64,000 bases of DNA from NCBI GenBank assembly GCA_937905825.1, contig CALCXM010000039.1, positions 65,326-129,325 on the forward strand. Direction: 5' to 3'. The notes beneath the pieces are model-generated. The model did no database searches. It was not told where the DNA came from and saw only the letters and a program-made list of their open reading frames with translations. The position numbers were made by a program, and so were the translations under genes. The stretch is from an uncultured bacterium. GTDB lineage: Bacteria > Planctomycetota > UBA1135 > GCA-002686595. Positions 9,240-18,326 of this stretch are shown here, piece by piece (positions within the stretch are counted from its first letter, which is position 1; each line of letters starts with the position of its first letter).

Positions 9240-10466
9240 ATGAGTGTTTTCACTAGCGTTCTATCCTGTCTCTTTTCCCTGGTCCTGTGCGCGCCTCTGC
9301 CCGTTGACGGAGAAGGTTGTCGCAAGTGTGAGCACCGCGGTGTGCTGCTTTGCTCCAATCACACGGAGGAGATCCACACCTACGAAAAGGATGTGCTCTT
9401 CTGTTCCACGGTCGCTGCATGCGAGGACTGCGCCGGGGCGTTGCTGGTGGATTGTCCTAAGTGCGACGGCGGCCCCGACGATCACTTGATCGCCCCGCGC
9501 CAGAAAGAAGTCGCGGACTGGATGGCCACGCACGAGCTCTCCAAGTTCATGGAGCGACCCTTGCCCATGGTGGAAACGGATCGTTATCAACTGCTGATAG
9601 ACACGGGCCCGCTCAAGCTGAACAAGCGCAAGAGCATGGATGGTCATCTGCTCATGCATCTGGTGGCGCGCGACGTCATGGAAGTGGAACGTTTGGTGGC
9701 GGAACACTACGGCCTGGTCGACCAGTCCGCGGCCGTCGAAGGCGAGACTGCCCTCGAAGCGTCCATGCGCAGGAACTACTCCAACAAGATGCGCATGTGG
9801 TTTTGGAGCACCTTGGAGGATCACCAGAAGGTCATGCGCAAGTACATGGGCAACTCCTCCACCGGCGACTTCAAGTTGCTCGGCGGGCGCCCCGTGTTCT
9901 CTGCTTGGACGGAAAAGGAGATGGCGACCGTGCGCGGAGTGCGCAGCGCCTGCACGCACAACGCGGCGCACATGTTGATCTCCAACCTACGCAAGCCCCT
10001 CTGGGTCGGCGACATCGGCGGCGGTTGGTTCGATGCGGGCTCGGGCCACTGGTACGAGTACGAGATTCACGGACGCAGCACGAACTACTGCATCGAGGAA
10101 GCCACGGTCCCCCTGGAGTACCACGGTGGTGTTTGGCGCGTCGCCCTGCGCAAGTGGATCATGAAAGAAGACACGTACTTCCTTCCCAGGTTGATGCCCA
10201 TGAACACCGGCGCCATGACCCTTCCAGAACAGGCCATCTGTTGGAGCTTCTACGAGTGGCTCGTGTTGAATCACCAACCTGCCCTGCCCAAGATCCTCGA
10301 GGGGCTCAAGGCCAAGCAGGAAACACGGGCGGTGCTGAAGGAGACCCTCGGGATGACCGTCATGCAGGCGGAGGACGCCTGGCGCGCCTGGGTTGTCGAG
10401 TGCTATCCGATCAAAGGCGACGAACTGCGTGAGCCGAATCAGAAGAAGAAACGAGGCCGCAAGTAG
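9240..10466 (+). CDS. Secreted protein with degenerate peptidase-MA-like region
   Basis: The family is not recognised with confidence. The start at 9240 gives a clear signal peptide (MSVFTSVLSCLFSLVLCAP), then a cysteine-rich head with CRKC, CEDC and CPKC motifs, suggestive of metal binding. Further on, near residue 240, CTHNAAHMLI sits where gluzincin peptidases carry HExxH, and it is followed at the right distance by WFDAGSGHWYEYEI, resembling the segment with the third metal ligand. The Glu of HExxH is replaced by Asn, so peptidase activity is doubtful. The protein ends in a basic tail (NQKKKRGRK). The gene lies 43 bases after the UvrA-like gene on the same strand. The 408-residue length is typical of secreted planctomycete proteins of this kind. 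Confidence 0.7.
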   Translation: MSVFTSVLSCLFSLVLCAPLPVDGEGCRKCEHRGVLLCSNHTEEIHTYEKDVLFCSTVAACEDCAGALLVDCPKCDGGPDDHLIAPRQKEVADWMATHELSKFMERPLPMVETDRYQLLIDTGPLKLNKRKSMDGHLLMHLVARDVMEVERLVAEHYGLVDQSAAVEGETALEASMRRNYSNKMRMWFWSTLEDHQKVMRKYMGNSSTGDFKLLGGRPVFSAWTEKEMATVRGVRSACTHNAAHMLISNLRKPLWVGDIGGGWFDAGSGHWYEYEIHGRSTNYCIEEATVPLEYHGGVWRVALRKWIMKEDTYFLPRLMPMNTGAMTLPEQAICWSFYEWLVLNHQPALPKILEGLKAKQETRAVLKETLGMTVMQAEDAWRAWVVECYPIKGDELREPNQKKKRGRK

Positions 10467-10578
10467 CCCCGGGGGCCTGGCGTTGATTGATGCACTCGAT
10501 TGCGAAGGTCCGAGCGCGGCTGGGCCTCGAGCCCGGAGTCCGTTTCAACCCCATGGCCCGTCGAGCAGGCAGGGCCCC

Positions 10579-10959
10579 TCAACCATGCAGGGCCCGCGCG
10601 CTCGCAGAGCCGAGCATCACGGCGAAGATGCCGAGCACCAGGTTCCCGGCCAGGCTCAGGCCAGCTGCGCGCCAGTTCCCGTCCGCCGCCAACTCCACCG
10701 TCTCAAATCCGAGCGTCGAAAAAGTCGTGAAGGCGCCCAGCAAGCCCACGCGCAAGAAGAGCGACCAGCTCTCCCCTTGATCTGCTCGGCTGCTGAGCCA
10801 AGCGGCTAGAAAACCGAGCAGGTAGCAACCGATGACGTTGACCGCCATGGTGCCTAGGGGCACGTTCGAAGTGCTCCGTTCTTGAATCCAAAGGGTCACG
10901 CTGTAGCGCGCGATGGCCCCGATGAATCCCCCCAGCCCGATGATCAGAAGGCGCGTCAC
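10579..10959 (-). CDS. crcB: Fluoride ion channel CrcB/FluC
   Basis: The 126-residue protein has four hydrophobic helices and the family hallmarks: GGFIGAIARY in helix 1, NVIGCYLLGF in helix 2 with the conserved Asn, and GAFTTFSTLGFE in helix 3, which holds the sodium-site break and the phenylalanine box. FluC dimers export toxic fluoride through the inner membrane. It is the last gene of a tight minus-strand set coaD-ridA-crcB, starting 3 bases after ridA. No fluoride riboswitch-like leader is possible directly upstream, because ridA abuts it. Confidence 0.95.
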   Translation of the reverse strand: MTRLLIIGLGGFIGAIARYSVTLWIQERSTSNVPLGTMAVNVIGCYLLGFLAAWLSSRADQGESWSLFLRVGLLGAFTTFSTLGFETVELAADGNWRAAGLSLAGNLVLGIFAVMLGSASARALHG

Positions 10960-10962
10960 CGC

Positions 10963-11352
10963 TCAGTCGACCAAAGCCACGCAGTCGATTTCGACCGAGA
11001 CGTTTTTTGGCAGGGTGCGCACCGCGACGCAGGCCCGGGCCGGGGGCTCATCCCCACTGAAGTAGCGCGAGTAGACCTCGTTGACCGCCGCGAAGTCAGC
11101 CATGTCCGTCAGGAAAACGCCGCACTTCAGCACCTTGGCGAAGCTCGATCCGGCCGCTTCGAGCACCGCTCCCAAGTTCTTCAAGCAACGCTCGGCCTGG
11201 ACGGCTGCGTCGCCCTCGACGATCTGGCCTGACTCAGGATCCAAGGCGATCTGCCCCGAGCAATGCACGAGCCCGGCGGCCACGACAGCTTGACTGTAGG
11301 CGCCAATGGCCTGGGGAGCGTGCGGAGTGTTGACGATGCGACGTGCGGTCAT
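10963..11352 (-). CDS. ridA: RidA/YjgF family enamine/imine deaminase
   Basis: The 129-residue product matches RidA over its whole length: APQAIGAYSQAV near the N-terminus, SGQIALDPESG, the CLKNLGAVLEAAG helix, and the C-terminal RACVAVRTLPKNVSVEID with the conserved Arg that holds the substrate carboxylate. RidA hydrolyses reactive enamine and imine intermediates from PLP enzymes, such as 2-aminoacrylate. It acts as a trimer in the cytoplasm. It starts 6 bases after coaD and ends 3 bases before crcB, indicating one transcript. Confidence 0.95.
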   Translation of the reverse strand: MTARRIVNTPHAPQAIGAYSQAVVAAGLVHCSGQIALDPESGQIVEGDAAVQAERCLKNLGAVLEAAGSSFAKVLKCGVFLTDMADFAAVNEVYSRYFSGDEPPARACVAVRTLPKNVSVEIDCVALVD

Positions 11353-11358
11353 GGGGCT

Positions 11359-11844
11359 TTATGAGGGAAAGCGCGCCGCGAGGGCGGCCTGAACATTGGG
11401 GGGAACGAAAGCGGAGACATCCCCACCCATGGAGGCGATCTGCCGAACCAAGGTGGACGAGATGAAACTGTGGGCGGGGTCGCTACCGAGATAGACCGTG
11501 TCCATGTCCGGCAACATGCTGCGGTTGGTGTTCGCCATTTGAGTCTCGTACTCGAGGTCCTGTCCACCGCGCACCCCGCGCACCACTACCCGCGCACCGT
11601 GTTCACGACAGGCGTCCACGAGCAAACCGGAGGTGGCCAGCACCTGCACGTTGTCGAAACCAACCAGGGCCTCGCGCACCAGCTCGATGCGTTCTTCCGA
11701 ACTGAAGAGCTGCGTCTTCGAAGCGTGGGCGGCCACGAGCACCGTGACCTTGCCGAAGATCCCGAGGGAACGCTGAATCAAGTCCAGGTGGCCAAGGGTG
11801 ATCGGGTCAAAGCTGCCGGGAAACAACGCGTGTTGGACACTCAT
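11359..11844 (-). CDS. coaD: Phosphopantetheine adenylyltransferase
   Basis: With the ATG at 11844 the protein is 161 residues, the usual CoaD length. FPGSFDPITLGHLDLI holds the TxGH nucleotidyltransferase motif, NRSMLPDMDTVYL and ISSTLVRQIASMGGDVS hold the ISSTxxR motif. The enzyme transfers AMP to 4'-phosphopantetheine in the fourth step of coenzyme A synthesis. The frame stays open upstream of 11844, but the extra sequence has no homology-like pattern and is rejected. It is the first gene of the coaD-ridA-crcB unit and divergent from comEC. Confidence 0.95.
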   Translation of the reverse strand: MSVQHALFPGSFDPITLGHLDLIQRSLGIFGKVTVLVAAHASKTQLFSSEERIELVREALVGFDNVQVLATSGLLVDACREHGARVVVRGVRGGQDLEYETQMANTNRSMLPDMDTVYLGSDPAHSFISSTLVRQIASMGGDVSAFVPPNVQAALAARFPS

Positions 11845-11880
11845 GGGCGCAGTGTAGCGACCCCGCCCGGGAATACCCCA

Positions 11881-11910
11881 AGCAGGCCATTGAAAAAGTC
11901 GTTCCGCCCC
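11881..11910. repeat. Dispersed repeat, copy 1
   Basis: This segment in the coaD-comEC intergenic region (AGCAGGCCATTGAAAAAGTC and following bases) matches 43558-43587 at about 23 of the first 27 positions. Both copies are intergenic, and neither shows a transposase or an inverted partner nearby. Confidence 0.55.
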
Positions 11911-11966
11911 GGCCCCCCAGCCTGCGTCCTGCAGCGCCGGGGAAATCTGCGAGAGCGAAGGAGACC

Positions 11967-14489
11967 GTGGGCCATCCGCTGCGTCTGGATCCGTTGATGG
12001 ATGAATCGCAGACGAGAGAGAGTGCGCGTCGACCGCAACGGCCCCTGCTGCCGGTGTTGGTTGCGTTGGCGCTCGGTGCGGTCCTGGCCCATGGCCTGGA
12101 GCTTGGGAGTCTTGGGAGCTGGGGCGAGCGCGGGCTCCCACCCATGAGTCTGGGTTGGATCGTCGTTCCAGCTGTTGGCTTGGTCCTCTGGCTGCGATCG
12201 GTGCGAGCAGCGGGGACTCCCCTGCGCGAGCGCAAGTGCCAAGGAGTGCTGCTCTCCGCACTCGTGCTGCTGTGCTCCCTTGCGCTTCTGCGGGAACGTG
12301 AGCTGCAGCCGCGCCCAGCGCTTCAAGGCCAAGGCTCCGCGGCCCAAGGCATTTGGAGGACTTCGCACGCAGGCGACGAGTTGCTCGGGGTCTTGGAAGG
12401 CCAATCCGGGCGCTACGAATTGCCGGCGGGGTCCGTGCGCGATGGGGAATGGATCGAACTGCTTGTCACGGGTGAACCGCAGCGCCTGGCGCGTGGCGCC
12501 GTGTCCCTCGAACAACAGGCTTCCCGGGGCATCCTGCAAACCGTTCAAGCAGACGAGATTCGCCGCTTGCGCGGAGCTCCCGCGGGAGGCTGGCTCCCCG
12601 GTCACGGAGTGTGGCGCGACCTGCGCAAAAGCATGGGAGAACGCATCGGCATCCTGCGCGATCCGCACGCCCTTGGATTGGCCAAGGCCTTGATGTTCGG
12701 GGACCGCAGCGCCCTCGTTGCGGGAACCGCGGACCTCTACACGCGCACAGGCACGCGGCACGCTTTGGCGGTTAGCGGACTGCACGTTGGACTGGTGGCG
12801 AGCCTTTGGATCTGGCCCCTGGGCACCCTCATCGCCTGGATTCTGCAACGCTTGAGTCGACGCCGCACAAACGCTTTGTCTTGGGCGCGGCCCGAGTGCT
12901 TTCGCATCCTGTTGCTCTTGGCCTTCGTGCCCGTGGCTGGGGGCGGCGCGCCGGTCTTGCGCGCTTCGATTGCCCTCAGCCTCACGCAACTCGCAGGCAT
13001 TCTTCCGGGTCGCTCCCAGGGGCTTTGGAAACGCAACGTGGACGCCCTTTCTATTTGGTCCTTCGCCGCGCTCTTCGAGTGGTGCGCGGACCCCGCTTCC
13101 CTGCGCTCGATTTCGATGCAGTTGTCCTACACGGCGACCCTGGGATTGATCCTCTTGACGCGCCCCACTCTGCGTGCACTGCGTCGCTATTGCCCAGGAG
13201 GAGCTCAATTCAACCCGGTTTGGCCCAACGGCCGGCCGCGCTCCCCCTGGCTCAGATTGGCTCTCCAACGCACACTCGACTGGAGTCTCGGGGCTTGTGC
13301 TGCGTCGATTGCGGCGAGCCTTTCGACCTTGCCGATTGTCTGGTCGACCTTCGGGGAATGGAGCTTGGTGGGACCCTTCGCCACCCTCTGGCTCTTGCCG
13401 CTGTTGGCCATCTTCTTGGGACTCGCCTGGTTGTTGTTGCTCGTTCCATGTGACGCCATCGCGCACCTCTTGAGTTCCGTATGCCAACTGATGGAAGCGG
13501 GTCTGCACGTTTTCGATGACTTGCCTGGAACTCCCTACGTCTTGCCGCTGCGTCCGGATTGGCTCCTGCTGCTCGCCGGCCTCAGCCTCTTGTTTGCAGG
13601 TGGCAGGATGTTCATCGCAGGGGGCACGTTGCCCACCTGGCAAGCTCGAGCGCGGCGACTGTGCTTGCTTTCCTGGGGCCTCTTGCTCTTGCCTTGGTGG
13701 AAGGGAACCGACGCCCCGGAAATTTACGCGGCAGACGTGGGCCATGGCACCGCGGTCCTGATGCGCTTGCCCGGTGCAGGCACCTGGCTCTTCGACGCAG
13801 GCTCTCGGGACCGCATTGGGGTCGCGCGCCAGGCACTCTTGCCCCTGCTGCGATCCTTGGACTGCGCCCAACTCAACATCGCCCTCTCCCACGGGGAGGC
13901 GGATCACGCCGGGGCCTTGCCCTGGTTGATCGAACGCTTTCCTCCAGGCCAGTGGCTTGGCGCCTTGCCGTCGCCAATCGCCCAGCGCCTGCCCCCTGGG
14001 GCGGAGCACTTGGACTTGGAGTTCGGGCGGCTCAGCCTGCGCTTCCCAGGGTTGGCGCCGGCGGGGGTCGAGCTCACCCTCATCCGCGGCCAAACGGGCG
14101 GCGGCAATGAGGGCTCCCGCAGCTTGGAAGTGCGCGTCGGGAACGAGCGCTGGCTCCTGTGCGGGGATGCGGAAGGCAGCGGGCTCGCCCAACAATTGCG
14201 GGGGGGACTCTTGCGCGGGCCCTACGATCTAGTGCTCTTCCCGCACCACGGTTCGGAGACCCCCTGGCTCGCTGAATTCCTCGGGGCGACCCAGCCGCGG
14301 CAAGTCTGGTTCAGTTGCTCGGGCCGCCCGCCCGTCGCCGATGAATTGGACCGCCGCGGGATCCCTTGGAGCTCCACCGCGGACCTCGGGCCCCTGCACC
14401 GGATCGGGAATCTCACGGGCCCCGCGGATATCCAAAATGTGGGAAGCCGCGCCGCCGACCCCCTAACCCCGGTTCCCAAAAGGCCTTAG
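11967..14489 (+). CDS. comEC: ComEC/Rec2 DNA-uptake channel protein
   Basis: The 840-residue protein has the three-part ComEC plan. Two N-terminal membrane helices precede an OB-like exposed segment. The Competence domain core at about residues 230-520 includes LGLAKALMFGDRS and HALAVSGLHVGLVASL, followed by many hydrophobic helices. A C-terminal metallo-beta-lactamase-like domain follows (YAADVGHGTAVLMRLPG, LFDAGSRD, SHGEADHAG, HHGSETPW). ComEC forms the inner-membrane pore for single-stranded DNA during transformation. The GTG at 11967 has GGAG five bases upstream; an ATG at 11997 is an alternative. In the MBL motif the usual third-position Asp or His is Glu (HGEADH). The pilin genes at the right end of the window could supply the uptake pilus; that link is inferred. 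Confidence 0.9.
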   Translation: MGHPLRLDPLMDESQTRESARRPQRPLLPVLVALALGAVLAHGLELGSLGSWGERGLPPMSLGWIVVPAVGLVLWLRSVRAAGTPLRERKCQGVLLSALVLLCSLALLRERELQPRPALQGQGSAAQGIWRTSHAGDELLGVLEGQSGRYELPAGSVRDGEWIELLVTGEPQRLARGAVSLEQQASRGILQTVQADEIRRLRGAPAGGWLPGHGVWRDLRKSMGERIGILRDPHALGLAKALMFGDRSALVAGTADLYTRTGTRHALAVSGLHVGLVASLWIWPLGTLIAWILQRLSRRRTNALSWARPECFRILLLLAFVPVAGGGAPVLRASIALSLTQLAGILPGRSQGLWKRNVDALSIWSFAALFEWCADPASLRSISMQLSYTATLGLILLTRPTLRALRRYCPGGAQFNPVWPNGRPRSPWLRLALQRTLDWSLGACAASIAASLSTLPIVWSTFGEWSLVGPFATLWLLPLLAIFLGLAWLLLLVPCDAIAHLLSSVCQLMEAGLHVFDDLPGTPYVLPLRPDWLLLLAGLSLLFAGGRMFIAGGTLPTWQARARRLCLLSWGLLLLPWWKGTDAPEIYAADVGHGTAVLMRLPGAGTWLFDAGSRDRIGVARQALLPLLRSLDCAQLNIALSHGEADHAGALPWLIERFPPGQWLGALPSPIAQRLPPGAEHLDLEFGRLSLRFPGLAPAGVELTLIRGQTGGGNEGSRSLEVRVGNERWLLCGDAEGSGLAQQLRGGLLRGPYDLVLFPHHGSETPWLAEFLGATQPRQVWFSCSGRPPVADELDRRGIPWSSTADLGPLHRIGNLTGPADIQNVGSRAADPLTPVPKRP

Positions 14490-14539
14490 TCCGGCCCCAG
14501 GAAAACCCTACCCAGGAGTTGGGTTTCCCGAACAGCAAC

Positions 14540-14586
14540 CTACTACATCTAGTGTTGAACTCGAAAGTTTGCACCATATGGTGGGC
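14540..14586 (+). promoter_or_regulatory. Putative nrdAB promoter with tandem NrdR boxes
   Basis: Box 1 at 14540-14555 (CTACTACATCTAGTGT) matches the NrdR consensus acaCwAtATaTwGtgt at 12 or more of 16 positions and is centrally palindromic. A weaker box 2 at 14571-14586, containing CACCATATGGTG, starts exactly 31 bases later, the spacing usual for paired NrdR boxes. A sigma-70-like promoter, TTGAAC at 14555-14560, a 16-base spacer and TATGGT at 14577-14582, would be covered by both boxes. This fits repression of ribonucleotide reductase by NrdR. nrdR itself is not in the window. Confidence 0.6.
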
Positions 14587-14722
14587 CCCTTACGGAATGG
14601 TGACCGCAGCCGTTCCAAGGCCCAACGGGGGCAAAATCCCCCGCCAGACGGCCTTATTGGGCTCCCCAAGAGCCCTTTTTCTGTCTCCCGATCCTAGAGC
14701 CCCGGTCCCCTCGATATTGCGC

Positions 14723-17113
14723 ATGTCCCACGGAGCCCCCACCGCCCAAGCCAACTCCTCCCAAACCGATCAAGACACCGTCACGACGCCCACGGGCGAC
14801 GTGGGCATGCAGGTTCGCAAGCGCAACGGGAGTCTTGAACCCGTGGACCTCAACAAGATCGTCAAGGCGATCACCCGTTGCTGCGAGGACCTTCCCAAGG
14901 TCGACCCTTTGCGCATCGCGACGCGCACGATCAGTGGGCTCTACGACGGCGCCACCACCGCCGAACTGGACCAACTCTCGATCCAAACGGCGGCCTCGCT
15001 GATCGCAGAGGAGCCCCTCTACTCGCGCCTCGCCGGGCGCCTGCTTTCGAACTACATCAACAAGGAAGTTCGCAACCAGGAGATCCATAGCTTCAGCCAG
15101 TCGATTCGACGCGGACAGAAGCTGGGTCTGATCAATGACGAGACCGCCAAGTTGGTGGCGGACAGCCACCGCAAGTTGAACGACACGATCGAGCCCGAGC
15201 TCTCGAAGCTCTTCAACTACTTCGGCCTGCGCACGATCTACGACCGCTACCTGCTCAAGGATCCGGTGACCCGTGAGGTCATCGAAACCCCGCAATACTT
15301 CATGATGCGCGTGGCTTGTGGCCTGGCCGAAAAGCCCGGAGAGGCGCGCGACTTCTACCGCTTGATCTCTAGCCTGCGCTACCTGCCCAGCTCCCCCACT
15401 CTGTTCAACTCCGGCACCCAGCACACGCAGCTCTCTTCCTGCTACCTGTTGGATTCCCCCGAGGATGACCTGACGGCGATCTACGGGCGCTACAACGACA
15501 TCGCGCAACTCTCGAAATTTGCCGGCGGCATCGGGGTCGCTTGGTCACGCATCCGCGCCCGGGGCAGCCTGATCCGGGGAACGAACGGCAAGTCCAATGG
15601 CATCGTGCCGTGGCTCAAAACACTCGACAGCTCCGTGGCCGCGGTCAACCAAGGGGGCCGGCGCAAGGGCGCCGCTTGCGTGTACCTCGAGACCTGGCAT
15701 GCGGACATCGATGAGTTCATCGAGCTGCGCGAGAACACCGGCGAGGAGTCACGCCGCACGCACAACCTGAACCTGGCCAACTGGGTGCCGGACCTCTTCA
15801 TGGAGCGAGTTCAGCAGGACGGCATGTGGTCGCTCTTCGACCCCAAGCTAGTCCCCGAATTCGTGGACCTTTTTGGTGAGCAGTTCGCAGAGGCCTACGA
15901 GGCCGCGGAACGGGACGGACGCTTCGTGCGCCAGGTCAAGGCCCGGGATCTCTACAGCCGTTTGATGCGTTCCCTGGCGCAAACCGGCAATGGCTGGATG
16001 ACCTTCAAGGACACTTGCAACGAACGCAGCAACCAGACCGGTGCCCCGGGCAATGTGATTCACCTCTCCAATCTCTGCACGGAGATTCTGGAGGTCACGA
16101 ACCAAGGCGAAACCGCCGTCTGCAACCTGGGCTCCATCAACTTGGGCGCCTTCGTCAAGGAAGACCGCTCCGGCTTCGACTACGAAGAGTTGGGCAAGGT
16201 CGTGCGCACGGCCGTCAAGTACCTCGATCGCGTGATCGACATCAACTACTACCCGATCGAGACCGCCAAGGCCTCGAACTCCCGTTGGCGTCCGGTGGGT
16301 CTGGGCACCATGGGTCTGCAGGATGTGTTCTTCAAGCTGCGCATCCCCTTCGACTCCCCGGAAGCCCTGGAGCTGACCGCTCGCATTCAGGAGGAGATCT
16401 ACTACCAGTCCCTCGTGAAGTCGAACGAGCTGGCGGCCAAGCACGGCCCACACACAGCCTTCCCGGAGACGCGCGCCGCCAAGGGCGACTTGCAGTTCGA
16501 CCTGTGGAAGGTGACGCCCAGCACGCCGCAGCGATGGGCCAAGTTGAAGGCGAAGATTGCCGAACACGGTCTGCGCAATTCTCTGCTGATCGCGATCGCG
16601 CCCACTGCCACCATCGCCGGCATCGCCGGTTGCTACGAGTGCATCGAACCCCAGGTCTCCAACCTGTTCAAGCGCGAGACGCTCTCCGGAGACTTCATGC
16701 AAATCAACGACTACTTGGTCACCGATCTGAAGAAGCTCGGACTCTGGACCGAGGAAGTGCGTGGCAAGATCAAGCGCGCCGAGGGTTCCATTCAAGGCAT
16801 CGAGGAACTGCCCGAGGATCTGCGCGAGCTCTACCGCACCGCCTGGGAACTGCCGCAAAAGGCCCTGATCGACCTAGCTGCCGCCCGCGGACCCTACATC
16901 GATCAGAGCCAATCGCTCAACCTGTTCATGGCGACGCCGACCATCGGCAAGCTTTCGTCCATGTACGCCTACGCCTGGAAGTCTGGGGTCAAGACCACCT
17001 ACTACCTGCGCTCGCGACCGGCGACCCGCATTCGCCAGTCCGACACCACCAGCGATGCGGCCGCTGTCGCGTGCTCCCTCGAGAACCCCGAGTCCTGCGA
17101 GTCCTGCCAGTAG
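14723..17113 (+). CDS. nrdA: Ribonucleoside-diphosphate reductase, class Ia alpha subunit
   Basis: The ATG at 14723 gives 796 residues and a natural N-terminus leading into an ATP-cone (VRKRNGSLEPVDLNKIV). The catalytic core is complete: SSCYLLD with the first redox Cys, NLCTEILE with the thiyl-radical Cys452 flanked by Asn and Glu, PTATIAGIAGCYECIEP, and a C-terminal tail ending CESCQ that supplies the shuttle cysteines. The enzyme reduces ribonucleotides to deoxyribonucleotides using the radical from NrdB. The frame is open further upstream to 14366, but that part overlaps comEC and the promoter region and is rejected. nrdB follows after 60 bases. Confidence 0.95.
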   Translation: MSHGAPTAQANSSQTDQDTVTTPTGDVGMQVRKRNGSLEPVDLNKIVKAITRCCEDLPKVDPLRIATRTISGLYDGATTAELDQLSIQTAASLIAEEPLYSRLAGRLLSNYINKEVRNQEIHSFSQSIRRGQKLGLINDETAKLVADSHRKLNDTIEPELSKLFNYFGLRTIYDRYLLKDPVTREVIETPQYFMMRVACGLAEKPGEARDFYRLISSLRYLPSSPTLFNSGTQHTQLSSCYLLDSPEDDLTAIYGRYNDIAQLSKFAGGIGVAWSRIRARGSLIRGTNGKSNGIVPWLKTLDSSVAAVNQGGRRKGAACVYLETWHADIDEFIELRENTGEESRRTHNLNLANWVPDLFMERVQQDGMWSLFDPKLVPEFVDLFGEQFAEAYEAAERDGRFVRQVKARDLYSRLMRSLAQTGNGWMTFKDTCNERSNQTGAPGNVIHLSNLCTEILEVTNQGETAVCNLGSINLGAFVKEDRSGFDYEELGKVVRTAVKYLDRVIDINYYPIETAKASNSRWRPVGLGTMGLQDVFFKLRIPFDSPEALELTARIQEEIYYQSLVKSNELAAKHGPHTAFPETRAAKGDLQFDLWKVTPSTPQRWAKLKAKIAEHGLRNSLLIAIAPTATIAGIAGCYECIEPQVSNLFKRETLSGDFMQINDYLVTDLKKLGLWTEEVRGKIKRAEGSIQGIEELPEDLRELYRTAWELPQKALIDLAAARGPYIDQSQSLNLFMATPTIGKLSSMYAYAWKSGVKTTYYLRSRPATRIRQSDTTSDAAAVACSLENPESCESCQ

Positions 17114-17173
17114 GCGGCGCCGCTCCAAAACCCATTTCGACTCCCCCGCCACGGCTCCCCGCACCCCACCGAA

Positions 17174-18172
17174 ATGCTGCTTGACCCCGGATTTGACCTG
17201 ACCCTGCGCCCGATGAAGTACCCGGTCTTTTATGACATGTACCGGGACGCGATCAAGAACACATGGACCGTTGAGGAGGTGGACTTCTCCACGGACACGG
17301 TGGACCTCGAGAGCCGCTTGATGCCCTCGGAGAAGCACCTGATTCAACGGCTGGTGGCGTTCTTCGCGACGGGCGACTCGATCGTCGCCAACAACCTCGT
17401 GTTGAACCTCTACAAGCACATCAACTCGCCGGAGGCGCGCATGTACCTGTCGCGTCAACTGTACGAGGAGGCCCTGCATGTGCAGTTCTACCTGACCCTC
17501 TTGGACACCTACATCCCCGATCTCGGGGAACGCGAAGAGGCCTTCGCGGCGATCCACAAGATCCCTTCGATTCAGCGCAAGGGAGAGTTCTGCTTCAAGT
17601 GGATCGGTTCCATCGACAAACTCGATGCGACCGAGACGCCGCAGCAGCGCCAGGCCTTCTTGCTCAACCTGATCTGTTTCGCCGGCTGCATCGAGGGGCT
17701 GTTTTTCTTTGCTGCCTTTGCCTACGTGTACTTTCTGCGCTCGAAGGGGCTGCTGAACGGACTCGCTTCGGGCACGAACTGGGTCTTCCGCGACGAGTCC
17801 TGCCACATGGCCTTCGCCTTCGAGGCGATTCAAACCATTCGCGAAGAGGAGCCGCACTTGTTTGATGACAACTTGGAGGCCCAAGTGCTCACCATGTTCA
17901 AGGAAGCCCTGGAGTGCGAAATGCAGTTCGCCGAAGACCTGCTGGCGGGCGGCGTCTCAGGACTTTCGATCAAGGACATGCGCACCTACCTGGAGTTCGT
18001 CACGGACCAGCGCCTGCGGAACCTGGGCATGGCGGTGCACTACGGTTCTCGGAACCCCTTCGCCTTCATGGAACTCCAAGACGTGCAAGAGCTCTCCAAC
18101 TTCTTCGAACGTCGCGTGTCTGCCTATCAGGTGTCGGTCACGGGCGAAGTGGCCTTTGACGAGGCCTTCTAG
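17174..18172 (+). CDS. nrdB: Ribonucleoside-diphosphate reductase, class Ia beta subunit
   Basis: The 332-residue protein has the diiron-tyrosyl set at E. coli-like spacing: Asp68, Glu99, His102 and Tyr106 (YEEALHVQFY), then a second EExxH in RDESCHMAF. Tyr106 sits at His+4, as the radical-bearing tyrosine of class Ia/b enzymes, so this is not a class Ic, tyrosine-less form. It assembles an oxygen-dependent radical cofactor for NrdA, so the organism grows with oxygen at least part of the time. It shares a transcript with nrdA, and a strong hairpin terminator follows 35 bases after the stop. Confidence 0.95.
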   Translation: MLLDPGFDLTLRPMKYPVFYDMYRDAIKNTWTVEEVDFSTDTVDLESRLMPSEKHLIQRLVAFFATGDSIVANNLVLNLYKHINSPEARMYLSRQLYEEALHVQFYLTLLDTYIPDLGEREEAFAAIHKIPSIQRKGEFCFKWIGSIDKLDATETPQQRQAFLLNLICFAGCIEGLFFFAAFAYVYFLRSKGLLNGLASGTNWVFRDESCHMAFAFEAIQTIREEEPHLFDDNLEAQVLTMFKEALECEMQFAEDLLAGGVSGLSIKDMRTYLEFVTDQRLRNLGMAVHYGSRNPFAFMELQDVQELSNFFERRVSAYQVSVTGEVAFDEAF

Positions 18173-18206
18173 TCCCCCGCCTGGGGACCCGCTTCCAGAC
18201 AGAATG

Positions 18207-18244
18207 AACTCGGCCCCGGACTGCGTGCAGTCCGGGGCCGAGTT
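18207..18244. terminator. Bidirectional hairpin terminator after nrdB
   Basis: A perfect 16-bp stem (left arm AACTCGGCCCCGGACT at 18207-18222, right arm at 18229-18244) closes a 6-base loop. It lies between convergent nrdB and the leftward HTH-like gene, so it can stop both. There is no long T tract. Confidence 0.8.
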
Positions 18245-18326
18245 GTGTTCTGCGGGGAGAGTCCCGGGGATTCGTTCGGAGCCCCCTGCGCGCCGCTGCG
18301 CTTGCTCGGCCGCGAAGCGCAGAAGC

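Noticed and set aside
10960-11358. Fluoride riboswitch ahead of crcB
   Set aside because: crcB starts 3 bases after ridA, leaving no room, and no riboswitch-like sequence was seen ahead of coaD.
11841-14195. Long open frame of 784 codons antisense to comEC
   Set aside because: Its composition (Gln-, Arg-, Gly-rich) is what GC-rich antisense frames give, while comEC on the other strand has clear motifs.
14366-14722. Upstream extension of the nrdA frame
   Set aside because: It overlaps the comEC 3' end and the promoter/NrdR region; the ATG at 14723 gives the natural N-terminus.
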